45,174 nucleotides of DNA from Myxococcaceae bacterium (GTDB lineage: Bacteria; Myxococcota_A; UBA9160): NCBI GenBank assembly GCA_905339255.1, contig CAJPFO010000130.1, forward strand, positions 1 to 45,174. Reading direction: 5' to 3'. Positions 1-8,068 of this stretch are shown in pieces. The translations under genes and the position numbers were made by a program. Under the pieces are notes generated by a model. The model was not told the DNA's origin, searched no databases, and saw only the letters and a program-made list of their open reading frames with translations. The first letter of the stretch is position 1. Each line of letters begins with the position of its first letter.

Positions 1-924
1 GTGCGCGGCCTCGGCCTCGACGGTCTTCCCGTCGGGCGTCATCAGCACCGAGGTCATGAGGCCGAGCGAACCGAACCCCTGCGCGACGGTGTCGCTCTGG
101 ACGTCACCGTCATAGTTCTTGCACGCCCAGACGAAGCCACCGTTCCACTTGAGCGCGGCCGCCACCATGTCGTCGATCAGCCGATGCTCGTAGCTGCAAC
201 CGGCGGCCTCGAAGCGATCCTTGAACTCGGTCTCGAAGACCTCCTGGAAGAGGTCCTTGAAGCGGCCGTCGTACGCCTTCAGGATCGTGTTCTTGGTCGA
301 CATGTAGAGCGGCCACTTCCGCGAGAGCGCGTAGTTCATGCATGCGCGCGCGAAGCCGCGGATCGACTCGTCGAGGTTGTACATCGCGAGCGCGACGCCG
401 CTCGATTCGAACCGGAAGACCTCTCGCTCGATCGACTCACCTCCGGCCTCGGGCTCGAAGACGATCTTGAGTCTGCCCTTTCCGGGAACCCGGAAGTCGG
501 TCGCACGGTACTGGTCGCCGAAGGCGTGGCGCCCGATCACGATCGACTGCGTCCAGTGCGGCACCAGCCGCGGGACGTTCCGGCAGATGATCGGCTCGCG
601 GAAGACGGTGCCGCCGAGGATGTTCCGGATCGTCCCGTTCGGCGAGAGCCACATCTTCTTGAGCGCGAACTCCTTCACGCGGGCCTCGTCCGGGGTGATC
701 GTCGCGCACTTGACGGCGACGCCGTGGCGGAGCGTGGCCTTCGCCGACTCGACCGTCACGGAATCGTCGGTGCGGTCGCGGCTCTCGATTCCGAGGTCGT
801 AGTAGTCGAGCTCGATGTCGAGGTAGGGCAGGATGAGCTTCTGCTTGATGAAGCTCCAGATGATTCGCGTCATCTCGTCGCCATCCATCTCGACGACGGG
901 GTTCTTGACCTGGATCTTGGCCAT
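1..924 (-). CDS. icd: NADP-dependent isocitrate dehydrogenase, eukaryotic-type (3' end cut by window edge)
   Basis: Oxidatively decarboxylates isocitrate to 2-oxoglutarate with NADP in the cytosolic TCA cycle. I read 308 codons from ATG at 924 to the edge. The protein begins [20 protein letters not shown] and contains the isocitrate-binding stretch [18 protein letters not shown] and the [20 protein letters not shown] block, typical of the homodimeric eukaryotic-like (type II) family, whose members are usually a little over 400 residues; roughly the last 100 residues lie outside the window. A GAGGAAG ribosome-binding site sits about 4 bases before the ATG. It lies 62 bp downstream of the UDP-glucose pyrophosphorylase gene on the same strand and may be co-transcribed with it. 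Family assignment is secure; the cofactor is inferred from the family. Confidence 0.93.
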   Translation of the reverse strand, partial: MAKIQVKNPVVEMDGDEMTRIIWSFIKQKLILPYLDIELDYYDLGIESRDRTDDSVTVESAKATLRHGVAVKCATITPDEARVKEFALKKMWLSPNGTIRNILGGTVFREPIICRNVPRLVPHWTQSIVIGRHAFGDQYRATDFRVPGKGRLKIVFEPEAGGESIEREVFRFESSGVALAMYNLDESIRGFARACMNYALSRKWPLYMSTKNTILKAYDGRFKDLFQEVFETEFKDRFEAAGCSYEHRLIDDMVAAALKWNGGFVWACKNYDGDVQSDTVAQGFGSLGLMTSVLMTPDGKTVEAEAAH

Positions 925-986
925 GGCTTCCTCGCGTGCGGCTCGGGTTCGGAGCGGCCGGAGGTTACCATCGGCTCCCGGGTGCG

Positions 987-2387
987 TCAGCGTTCGCCGA
1001 CGATCGCACCATCGGGGATCGCGAGGCTCCGTCCCGCGGGCGCTTCGATCGTCACGTTTCCGACGATCCGGACGCCGCGGCCGAAGTGAACGTCGCCTCG
1101 AACGACGAGCCTCGAGCAATCGATGAGCGAAGGGGCCCCCTTCGAGAAGCGTTCGGTGAAGCGATCGATGTGCGCGTAGAACGCCGGATCGAGGTCGATT
1201 TCGATCGGCGCGAGCCGGCGCCGCGGCGAGGGCACGACTCGGGCCTCGGCCGTCACGTCGTAGAGGTCCGACCAGAGGACGAGCAGGTCGTTCGTCGTCT
1301 TGACGGGAGCGAAACGGACCCGGGGAACGCGGACGGCGCGCGCGCCGTCGATCACCGAGAGCGCGGCGCCCATCGCCGTTTCGATCTGGAGGCAACGAGG
1401 CGACGCCGGATCGTCGGGATCGATGCTCTTCTCGTTGCGGATGAGCGGGAGCGGGAGCACGTCGCCACGCTCGCGCAGCACGTGGTCGAGCGCGCGCAGA
1501 TCGATCCAGAGGTTGTTGGTGTTGAAGAAGCGGTGTTTCGCGACGTCCTGGAAGTCGTCCTTCTCGTCCGGGGGGCATTGCGCCGACTCGCGGAGGACGA
1601 GGCGGCCGTCGCGGAGTCGGGCCAGGTGGCCGCCCTTGCGATCGGCCTCGGTTCGCTCGGTCACCTCCATCGCGAACGGCACGGTGTTCTCGACGACCCA
1701 GCCGAGCAGCTCGACGTCGAAGATCGCGCCGAGATTGTCGGCGTTCGAGACGAAGGCATGCGAGTAGCCGCGCGCGAGCAGGCGATCGAGCATTCCGGAG
1801 CTGCGAAGCGAGACGTAGAGGTCGCCGTGGCCCGGAGGGCACCATTCGAGGCTCCGGTCGGCCGGCCACGAGATCGGTGCGAAGCTCGTCGGGTCGAGCC
1901 GCGGGACGCGACCCTGGACGAAGTCGAGCGGGACGTCGGATTCGATCCCGGGGTGGCGGGCGAGCGCAGCGAGGCTCTCGTCGCGCGTGCGGAAGCTGTT
2001 CATGAGCACGAGCGGAAGCCGGCAGCCGTGCTCGCGCCGCAGGTGGAGCACCTGTCGTGCGATCAGATCGAGAAACGACGCTCCCGGGCGAACCGGGAGC
2101 AGCGACTTCGCCCGGCTCATTCCCATGCTGGTCCCGAGCCCGCCGTTCAACTTGATCACCACGGCGCGGTCGAGGCGGAGCTCGCCCTCGGCGCGGAAGC
2201 GCGAGAGGTTGCCCACGTTCGGGAGCTCGGCGATCGGTTCGATCTCGGCGCGCGAGAGAAGGCCGCTCTCCCCCTTGGCCGCGGCCTCGAAGCTCCTGCG
2301 GAATGCCTCGACCGCCAGCGGGGGCATTCCCGCGGCGCGCATCTTCACCTCGCAGCGCTCGAAGCCGATCGGATCGTTTCCGGCCAT
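987..2387 (-). CDS. UTP--glucose-1-phosphate uridylyltransferase, eukaryotic UDPGP family
   Basis: Makes UDP-glucose from UTP and glucose 1-phosphate, feeding polysaccharide and envelope glycan synthesis. The 466-residue product carries the nucleotide-binding loop [19 protein letters not shown], the [13 protein letters not shown] segment, and [11 protein letters not shown], all diagnostic of the eukaryotic-type UDPGP family and not of the shorter bacterial GalU. The last ~80 residues ([20 protein letters not shown] onward) look like a left-handed beta-helix. The ATG at 2387 follows GAGGGAATGGC; the reading frame stays open far upstream (to beyond 6 kb) but that stretch overlaps other genes and has no family similarity. 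It precedes icd on the same strand. Length and motifs match the family. Confidence 0.93.
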   Translation of the reverse strand: MAGNDPIGFERCEVKMRAAGMPPLAVEAFRRSFEAAAKGESGLLSRAEIEPIAELPNVGNLSRFRAEGELRLDRAVVIKLNGGLGTSMGMSRAKSLLPVRPGASFLDLIARQVLHLRREHGCRLPLVLMNSFRTRDESLAALARHPGIESDVPLDFVQGRVPRLDPTSFAPISWPADRSLEWCPPGHGDLYVSLRSSGMLDRLLARGYSHAFVSNADNLGAIFDVELLGWVVENTVPFAMEVTERTEADRKGGHLARLRDGRLVLRESAQCPPDEKDDFQDVAKHRFFNTNNLWIDLRALDHVLRERGDVLPLPLIRNEKSIDPDDPASPRCLQIETAMGAALSVIDGARAVRVPRVRFAPVKTTNDLLVLWSDLYDVTAEARVVPSPRRRLAPIEIDLDPAFYAHIDRFTERFSKGAPSLIDCSRLVVRGDVHFGRGVRIVGNVTIEAPAGRSLAIPDGAIVGER

Positions 2388-2427
2388 GCCATTCCCTCGG
2401 CCGGCGCGCGGCCTCACTTTCGCCCCG

Positions 2428-2522
2428 AAGCTAACGCCGCGGAACGGTGACGAAACGTAGAGCTTTCCCCACGCAAAAATCGTCTTCAAAGTATTTCCCC
2501 CGATCGGCCGATCTGCCGGGGG
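2428..2522. promoter_or_regulatory. Divergent intergenic region between the pyrophosphorylase and kinase genes
   Basis: The 135 bp between the two divergent starts contain an unusually A/T-rich stretch around 2465-2500. On the minus strand TAGCTT (2433-2428) is a possible -10 element placed about 40 bases before the pyrophosphorylase ATG. No convincing -35 is visible for either direction. Assignment as promoter is inference from position and base composition. Confidence 0.3.
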
Positions 2523-4841
2523 ATGCCGGAGCGCTCCGAGACCCCGCTGCAGCTCGCTCTCGAGAAGGCCCAGCTCGCTCCCCTTCCGAGCGTGGCGCTG
2601 TGGCTCTCGCTCTTTTTCGGCGCGATGGGTCTCGCACATTTCTTCGTCCTTCCCGCGGAGCCGGCACGCACCATGGCGGCGGTCGCGTGGGCGAGCTCGG
2701 TGGCGCTCCTCGCCCTGTCGCTCGTATTGCGCTTCGCTCCTCCCGCGCCACGCCACGCGCATGCGCTCGCGACCGCCGGCGCCGGCATCGTGCTCGTGAA
2801 CTGCGCGCTCCATCTCCACGTGACGGCCGATCCGCGCCAGACGACGAATCTTCTCCTGCTCGCCGTCGCATCGAGCACGATCTTCGTTTCGCGCGGCTGG
2901 TTCGCCGTCCTCACGGGATCGATCGCGCTCGCTTTCGTGGCGGCGTTTCCACGGAGCCTCCCGCTCGAGGAGCGGATCCACTGGATCTTCGCGCTCACGG
3001 CCTCTCTCGGGGCAGCGTGGGTGATGATGCTCGCACGCCGGCGCTGGCTGCTCCGCCTCGAGACCCTCGAAGGCGATGCGCGCCGCCGGGAGCAGGCGCT
3101 CGAGAAGGCGCTCGGGGTCGCGACACGCGAGGTCCAGACGCGCGAGCGCGCGCAGGCCGAGCTCGAGCGATCGCGACGCTTCTCGCAGCGCGCGCTCGAT
3201 GCCCTCGGCGAGCACATCGCGGTGCTCGACGAGGAGGGTCGGATCACGGCGGTGAACGCGGCCTGGCAACGCTTCGGGGACGTGAACCACCTGCGCTCGC
3301 GGCGCTACGGGCTCGGGATGAACTACCTCACGATCTGCGACGGCGCGACCGGAACCGGATCGGAGGACGCCGCCCGCGCCGCCGAGGGGATCCGCGCCGT
3401 CCTCGCGGGCCGCAGCGGGGACTTCTCCTTCGATTACCCCTGCCCCGTCGGCGACGAGCCGATCTGGTTCCATCTCCGCGTGACGCGCTTCGCCGACGCG
3501 GGGCGAACCTGGGCCGTCGTGGCGCACGAGAACATCACCGCCCGAAAGCACGCCGAAGAGGCGCTCGCGCGCTACACGGCCGAGGTCGAGCGGTCGCGCG
3601 ATCGGATCCAGCGCCAGGCCGAGGAGCTCGCCGCGAAGACGCGGGAGGTCGAGCTGGCGCGCGATGCGGCGCTCGCCGCCACGCGCGCCAAATCCGATTT
3701 CCTCGCCAACATGAGCCACGAGATCCGTACGCCCATGAACGGGGTCATGGGGATGGCCTCCCTGCTTCTCGACACCTCGCTCGATGCCGAGCAGCGCGAG
3801 TACGCCGAGACGATCCGCTTCTCGGCGGACGCGCTGCTCACGGTCGTAAACGACATCCTCGACTTCTCGAAGATCGAGGCCGGAAAGCTCGAAATCGAAT
3901 CGGCGCCCTTCGCGCCACGCCAGACGCTGCAAGAGGTACTCGCGCTCCTCTCCGGACAGGCGGAGGCGAAGGGCCTTTCGCTTTCCTGCGAGGTCGACGC
4001 CTCGGTTCCCGACGAGGTCGAGGGAGATGCCGGGCGCCTGCGGCAGGTGCTCCTCAACCTCGCGGCCAACGCGATCAAGTTCACCGAGCGGGGTGCGGTC
4101 TCGCTGCATGCCTCGGCCGAGGACGAAGGAGCGACATCGCTGCTTCGCTTCGAAGTCCGCGATACGGGGATCGGAATCGCTCCCGAGGTCGTCGCGAAGC
4201 TCTTCGAGTCGTTCACCCAGGCCGACGCGTCGACGACGCGGCGCTTCGGCGGGACCGGACTCGGTCTCGCGATCAGCAAGCGACTGGTCGAGCTCATGGG
4301 CGGAGGAATCGGGGTCGAAAGCGAGCCCGGCCGCGGCTCGAGCTTCTCCTTCACGGTGCGGGCGGTCGCGAAATCGACCGACGCGCTCGATGTGACCGGA
4401 GTCTTCGATCGTGAAATGCTGCGCCGGCTCGCGGAGGCGGCGCCGGCCGGCGAAGCGTCGACGGTGCTCGTCGTCGAGGACAACCTCGTGAACCAGCGGC
4501 TCGCCGTGCGGCTCCTCGAGAAGCTCGGCCACCGTGTCGAGGTCGCGACGAACGGGATCGATGCCGTGCGTCTCGCCACCACGAGGCCCTACGGCGCCGT
4601 GCTGATGGATTGCCAGATGCCCGAGCTCGACGGACTCGAGGCGACCCGGAGGATCCGCGCCGCAGAAGCCGCGGGGCGACGCATTCCGATCATCGCGATG
4701 ACGGCCAATGCGCTCCAGGGAGACCGCGAACGCTGCCTCGAAGCGGGGATGGACGACTACTTGACGAAGCCCGTGCGTCCCGACGAGCTCGGCTCGCTGC
4801 TCGCACGCTGGCTCGCCGCCGGGCGCGCGGGTCGAGGCTAG
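2523..4841 (+). CDS. Membrane-bound PAS hybrid histidine kinase with receiver domain
   Basis: A sensor kinase that autophosphorylates and passes phosphate to its own receiver. The 772 residues show: five or six hydrophobic segments in the first ~165 residues, a charged coiled coil (about 170-215), a PAS-like domain (about 219-345, ending HENITARKHAEEAL), a second coiled coil, the HisKA H-box SDFLANMSHEIRTPMNG with His399, an HATPase with N-box NLAANAIKF and G-boxes DTGIGI and GGTGLGLAI, then a receiver (about 645-765) with phospho-acceptor Asp696 in LMDCQMPELDG and the conserved Lys in YLTKPV. There is no Hpt domain, so the final output is unknown. It converges on the sigma-54 response regulator gene with a 4-bp CTAG stop overlap; these could be partners, but that is only inferred from adjacency. 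Confidence 0.92.
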   Translation: MPERSETPLQLALEKAQLAPLPSVALWLSLFFGAMGLAHFFVLPAEPARTMAAVAWASSVALLALSLVLRFAPPAPRHAHALATAGAGIVLVNCALHLHVTADPRQTTNLLLLAVASSTIFVSRGWFAVLTGSIALAFVAAFPRSLPLEERIHWIFALTASLGAAWVMMLARRRWLLRLETLEGDARRREQALEKALGVATREVQTRERAQAELERSRRFSQRALDALGEHIAVLDEEGRITAVNAAWQRFGDVNHLRSRRYGLGMNYLTICDGATGTGSEDAARAAEGIRAVLAGRSGDFSFDYPCPVGDEPIWFHLRVTRFADAGRTWAVVAHENITARKHAEEALARYTAEVERSRDRIQRQAEELAAKTREVELARDAALAATRAKSDFLANMSHEIRTPMNGVMGMASLLLDTSLDAEQREYAETIRFSADALLTVVNDILDFSKIEAGKLEIESAPFAPRQTLQEVLALLSGQAEAKGLSLSCEVDASVPDEVEGDAGRLRQVLLNLAANAIKFTERGAVSLHASAEDEGATSLLRFEVRDTGIGIAPEVVAKLFESFTQADASTTRRFGGTGLGLAISKRLVELMGGGIGVESEPGRGSSFSFTVRAVAKSTDALDVTGVFDREMLRRLAEAAPAGEASTVLVVEDNLVNQRLAVRLLEKLGHRVEVATNGIDAVRLATTRPYGAVLMDCQMPELDGLEATRRIRAAEAAGRRIPIIAMTANALQGDRERCLEAGMDDYLTKPVRPDELGSLLARWLAAGRAGRG

Positions 4842-6328
4842 TCGTCGTCGCCTCCGAGACCGAGCCGCTTCATCATCTTCTGAAGCGATTGGCGGGGGAT
4901 CCCGAGCCGCTCGGCCGCGCGGCTCTTGCTCCCGGTCTCGCGGATCGCTTCCTCGATCATGCGACGCTTGAGCGAATCGACGGCCTTGTTGAGATCCTGC
5001 ACCACCGCTCCCGACCCGTCCTCGGCGGCGGGGAGGCTCGTTTCGCCGGCGCCGCGGATCTCCTCCGAGAGCATGTCGACGGAAACCCGGGTCGCGTCGC
5101 CGGAGAGCGCCACGACACGCTCGATCTCGTTCTCGAGCTCGCGGACGTTGCCCGGCCAGGGGTGCGCCAGGAGCCTCTCCATCGCGGCCTGGGTGAAGCC
5201 CTCGAGGCTCCGCGCCATCTTGCGGCCGACCTGATCGAGGAAGCGATGCGCGAGAGCCGGGATGTCGGTTCGACGCTCGCGCAGCGGAGGCAGGTGGATC
5301 TCGACCACGCGAAGCCGGTAGAAGAGGTCCTCTCGGAAACGCCGCTCGGCCACCTCGGTCCGGAGGTCTCGGTTGGTGGCGGCGATCACGCGCACGTCGA
5401 CTTTGCGCGTCTCCGATGAGCCGAGCGCACGGATCTCTCCGTCCTGCAGCACGCGCAGCAGCCGGACCTGCATCCCCGGGCGCGTCTCGCCGATCTCGTC
5501 GAGAAAGATCGTCCCCCCGTCGGCGAGTTCGAAGAGGCCCTTCTTGTCGGCGTGCGCTCCGGTGAAAGCGCCTCGACGATGGCCGAAGAGCTCGCTTTCG
5601 AGGAGCGTCTCGGGAAGCGCACCGCAGTTCTGCGCAACGAAGCGACGCTCCTTGCGGGCGCCGGCGTAGTGGATCGCACGGGCGACGAGATCCTTGCCGG
5701 TTCCCGTCTCGCCCGTGACGAGCACCGTGGCATCGGTGGCGGCGACTTTCTCGATCACGTCGAAGACCCGCAGCATGGCCGGGCTCTCGCCGATCAGCTG
5801 ATCGAAGGCGTAACGGCGCTCGACCTCGCGCCGCAAGAAGACGTTCTCGCGGCGAAGCCGCTCGTTCGCCTGCTCGAGCTCCCGGGCGAGCCGCGAGTTC
5901 TGCTCTTGGAGCGCGAAAGTCTCGACCGCCCGCCGGACGTTCAGCCGGAGTTCGTCGGGCTCCCAGGGCTTCGGCACGTAGCGGTAGATGTGCCCCTGGT
6001 TGATCGCCCGCGTGAGCGAACCGAGATCCGCGTAGCCGGTCAGCATCATCCGCAGCGCCTGCGGCCGGCGCTCCTTCACCCGCTCGAGGAAGTCGACCCC
6101 GCTCATGCCCGGCATCACCTGGTCGCTGATGACGAGGGCGATCTCCTCGCGCTCGAGGATCTCGGGCGCTTCTTCGCCCGTGCGCGCGCTGTGGATCCGG
6201 TACTCGTCGCCGAGGGTGAGCTCGAGCGATTCGAGGATGCCCTCTTCGTCGTCGAGCAGCAGGATGCCGAAACGCCGCGCGCCGGGCGCCGATTCGTTCG
6301 AAGAGGGGCTTTCGCTCTGCTGGCTCAT
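4838..6328 (-). CDS. Sigma-54-dependent response regulator (NtrC/HupR-like)
   Basis: Cytoplasmic activator of RpoN promoters. The 496-residue protein has an N-terminal receiver with Asp69 in [13 protein letters not shown], a coiled-coil linker (about 140-172), an AAA+ sigma-54 interaction domain with Walker A GETGTGKD (206-213), the sigma-54 contacting loop GAFTGA (253-258) and Walker [11 protein letters not shown], and a C-terminal Fis-type helix-turn-helix ([21 protein letters not shown]). The receiver segment [25 protein letters not shown] resembles the HupR/HoxA subgroup. All residues needed for ATP-driven activation are present. It is likely a monocistronic gene, convergent with the hybrid kinase at 2523-4841. 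A minus-strand TACACT upstream is a possible -10. The target promoters are not identifiable here. Confidence 0.94.
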   Translation of the reverse strand: MSQQSESPSSNESAPGARRFGILLLDDEEGILESLELTLGDEYRIHSARTGEEAPEILEREEIALVISDQVMPGMSGVDFLERVKERRPQALRMMLTGYADLGSLTRAINQGHIYRYVPKPWEPDELRLNVRRAVETFALQEQNSRLARELEQANERLRRENVFLRREVERRYAFDQLIGESPAMLRVFDVIEKVAATDATVLVTGETGTGKDLVARAIHYAGARKERRFVAQNCGALPETLLESELFGHRRGAFTGAHADKKGLFELADGGTIFLDEIGETRPGMQVRLLRVLQDGEIRALGSSETRKVDVRVIAATNRDLRTEVAERRFREDLFYRLRVVEIHLPPLRERRTDIPALAHRFLDQVGRKMARSLEGFTQAAMERLLAHPWPGNVRELENEIERVVALSGDATRVSVDMLSEEIRGAGETSLPAAEDGSGAVVQDLNKAVDSLKRRMIEEAIRETGSKSRAAERLGIPRQSLQKMMKRLGLGGDDD

Positions 6329-6398
6329 GATGCACGGCGCCTGCGGGAGCGGCGTGGCAACGAGTGTAGCCCTTCGCCGCGCCCGCCCGAAAAGACGA

Positions 6399-6424
6399 GG
6401 GCGGCGGGCTCGCGCCCGCCGCCC
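6399..6424 (-). terminator. GC-rich hairpin, probable intrinsic terminator of the histone-like gene
   Basis: Positions 6399-6409 and 6414-6424 form a perfect 11-bp stem with a 4-base loop. Read on the minus strand it lies just 3' of the gene ending at 6463 and is followed within a few bases by a short CTTTT run, so it suits a minus-strand terminator. The T-run is short, so efficiency is uncertain. Confidence 0.6.
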
Positions 6425-6462
6425 CGTGTTCGCGCCGTCCTGGACCCGGCGCCGGCCGCCCG

Positions 6463-6837
6463 CTAGCGCCGGGCTCGCCGTCCGGGTGCTCGGCGCGCCG
6501 CGCGCTTCGGCGCCTTGCGCGCCTTTCGCGGCGCCTTGCGCGCCGTTCGAGTCGCCCGCCGCGACGTGGTTCGTGCCGTCTTGCGGGCCTTGGCTCGCGT
6601 TCGCCGCGCGCCGGATCGCGCCATCGCGGTTCGCGCGACGTCGCCGTCCTTGTCGATGAAGTAGAGGAAGCCGTCCTCCCGCGTCACGCCGGCCTTCTCG
6701 ACTTTCTGGGGCGTGCCCCCGCCGTGCTTGCCGCCCCCCGTCGCCATGCGCGTGCGGGAGACGTCTCCCTGTTTGTCGAGGTAGTAGAGCCAGCCGCGCT
6801 CGCGGCGGACACCGGTCTTCGAGATCTTCGTGGCCAT
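6463..6837 (-). CDS. Small histone-H1-like basic protein with two N-terminal aromatic/acidic repeats
   Basis: A 124-residue protein of two parts. Residues ~7-32 (TGVRRERGWLYYLDKQGDV, then SRTRMA) and ~48-73 (AGVTREDGFLYFIDKDGDV, then ARTAMA) are clear tandem copies of one short module with a G[WF]LY[YF][LI]DK[QD]GDV core. Residues ~75-124 are almost wholly Arg, Lys, Ala, Thr and Pro in APRKAR-like steps, as in bacterial histone H1-like tails. The ATG at 6837 has an excellent AAGGAG site. I do not recognise a named family for the repeat; DNA binding is inferred from the tail only. It is followed by a hairpin terminator and preceded by its own TTGACA element, so it is probably monocistronic. 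Confidence 0.8.
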   Translation of the reverse strand: MATKISKTGVRRERGWLYYLDKQGDVSRTRMATGGGKHGGGTPQKVEKAGVTREDGFLYFIDKDGDVARTAMARSGARRTRAKARKTARTTSRRATRTARKAPRKARKAPKRAARRAPGRRARR

Positions 6838-6945
6838 CGATTGTCTCCTTCGACTCCGTTGCGTCGTTCGAACGGCCGCGCGGGCGGCGCGGCGGCGCGG
6901 AGGAGGGCCCGGGACGCGGGTGGGGAGCGCCGGGAGGCCGCCCCG

Positions 6946-6974
6946 AAGATCGGGGGACGCTCCGACGGTGTCAA
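6946..6974 (-). promoter_or_regulatory. Candidate sigma-70-type promoter for the histone-like gene
   Basis: On the minus strand a consensus TTGACA (6974-6969) is followed after 17 bases by GATCTT (6951-6946), giving a predicted leader of about 100 bases. The -10 overlaps a small hairpin (CCCCGA at 6941-6946, TCGGGG at 6950-6955). The -35 is perfect, the -10 is weak. Confidence 0.35.
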
Positions 6975-7016
6975 TGCCTTTCGCGGGGTTTCCTGCCGAA
7001 GTTGCGAGTGGCAGGC

Positions 7017-7985
7017 CTAACCCGGCGGCCGGGCATCGAGGTGACGCTCGAGGGCGTCGAGGATCCGCTCCTCGAGCCGGATCGACTCGAGGGCGTTCAC
7101 CTCCTGGACCCCCGTCGGGCTCGTCACGTTGATCTCGGTGAGAAAGCCCCCGATCACGTCGATTCCGACGAAGAAGAAGCCGTCGGCGCGCAGCGAGGGG
7201 CCGATCCGATCGACGATCCGGAGATCCGCGGCGTCGAGCGTGGTCCGCTCGGCGCGGCCTCCGACGTGGAGGTTCGCTCGGGTCTCCCGCTCGGCGGGCA
7301 CGCGCAACACCGCGCCGATCGGCTCTCCGTCGACGAGCAGGATCCGCTTGTCGCCCTTGCGGACGTCGGGGAGGTAGCGCTGCGCCATCGTCCAGCGGCT
7401 TCCGAATGCCGTCGCCTGCTCGAGGATCGAGAACAGGTTCCGATCGTCGTGGCGGACGTGGAAGATCCCTTCGCCCCCCTTGCCGCCGAGGGGCTTGACG
7501 ATCATCTCGCCTCCGAGCTGCGTCATGAAATCGACGAGGTCGGGGATGCTCCGCGTGACGCAGGTCTCGGCCATGAGCTCGGCGAAGCGCAGCGCGTGGA
7601 GCTTCTCGTTCGCGGCCAGGATCCCTTCCGGGCGGTTCAACACCAGAGCGCGTCGGCAGAGCATGAGGATCTGCGTCGCCGTCACGTAGGCCTCGTCGAC
7701 CGGGGGGTCCTTGCGCTGGAGGACCCCGTCGCAGACCTCGTCGATCACGAAGGAGTGGACCGCGCCGAGCTCGGCATGGCGCCCCTGGACGGGCGCGAGC
7801 CGCACGTCCCGCGCCCGGACCGCCGCTCGGCCCCTGTCGACGTGGAGGTCGCCGAGTTCGCAGACGAGGACACGGTGGCCGCGGCGCGCGGCCTCGAGCA
7901 TGAGGACGAAGGTGGTGTCCTTGGTGACGTCGATCCCCGGGAGGGGATCCATCACCACCAGCAAGGTTCGGCGGCGGTCGGCCAT
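7017..7985 (-). CDS. gshB: Glutathione synthetase
   Basis: Joins gamma-glutamylcysteine and glycine with ATP to make glutathione in the cytosol. The 322-residue product has the GshB N-terminal domain (MDPLPGIDVTKDTTFVLMLEA), the ATP-grasp lysine/glycine loop IVKPLGGKGGEGIF, the substrate segment QRYLPDVRKGDKRILLVDGEP, and the C-terminal metal/ATP site GIDVIGGFLTEINVTSPTG. Length and order match bacterial GshB. The ATG at 7985 is preceded by a strong GGAGG. No gshA is present in the window. It is divergent from the PBP1A gene with 83 bp between starts. A hairpin downstream (6992-7015) lacks a T-run. Confidence 0.96.
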   Translation of the reverse strand: MADRRRTLLVVMDPLPGIDVTKDTTFVLMLEAARRGHRVLVCELGDLHVDRGRAAVRARDVRLAPVQGRHAELGAVHSFVIDEVCDGVLQRKDPPVDEAYVTATQILMLCRRALVLNRPEGILAANEKLHALRFAELMAETCVTRSIPDLVDFMTQLGGEMIVKPLGGKGGEGIFHVRHDDRNLFSILEQATAFGSRWTMAQRYLPDVRKGDKRILLVDGEPIGAVLRVPAERETRANLHVGGRAERTTLDAADLRIVDRIGPSLRADGFFFVGIDVIGGFLTEINVTSPTGVQEVNALESIRLEERILDALERHLDARPPG

Positions 7986-8068
7986 TCAGGACCTCCGGGA
8001 AACGGCCGAGAAGCGGTAGCGCAGCCCGTCGGCCGTCGGCTAGCTTGGCCGAGGCCCCTGGAGCAACC

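Noticed and set aside
987-6335. A single 1782-codon open frame on the minus strand
   Set aside because: Only its last 466 codons are the pyrophosphorylase. The rest is antisense or out of frame to the hybrid kinase and response regulator, with low-complexity Arg-rich translation; long open frames are expected at this GC content.
6992-7015. CCTGCC/GGCAGG hairpin after gshB
   Set aside because: Only six base pairs, a 12-base loop and no T-run; too weak to call a terminator.
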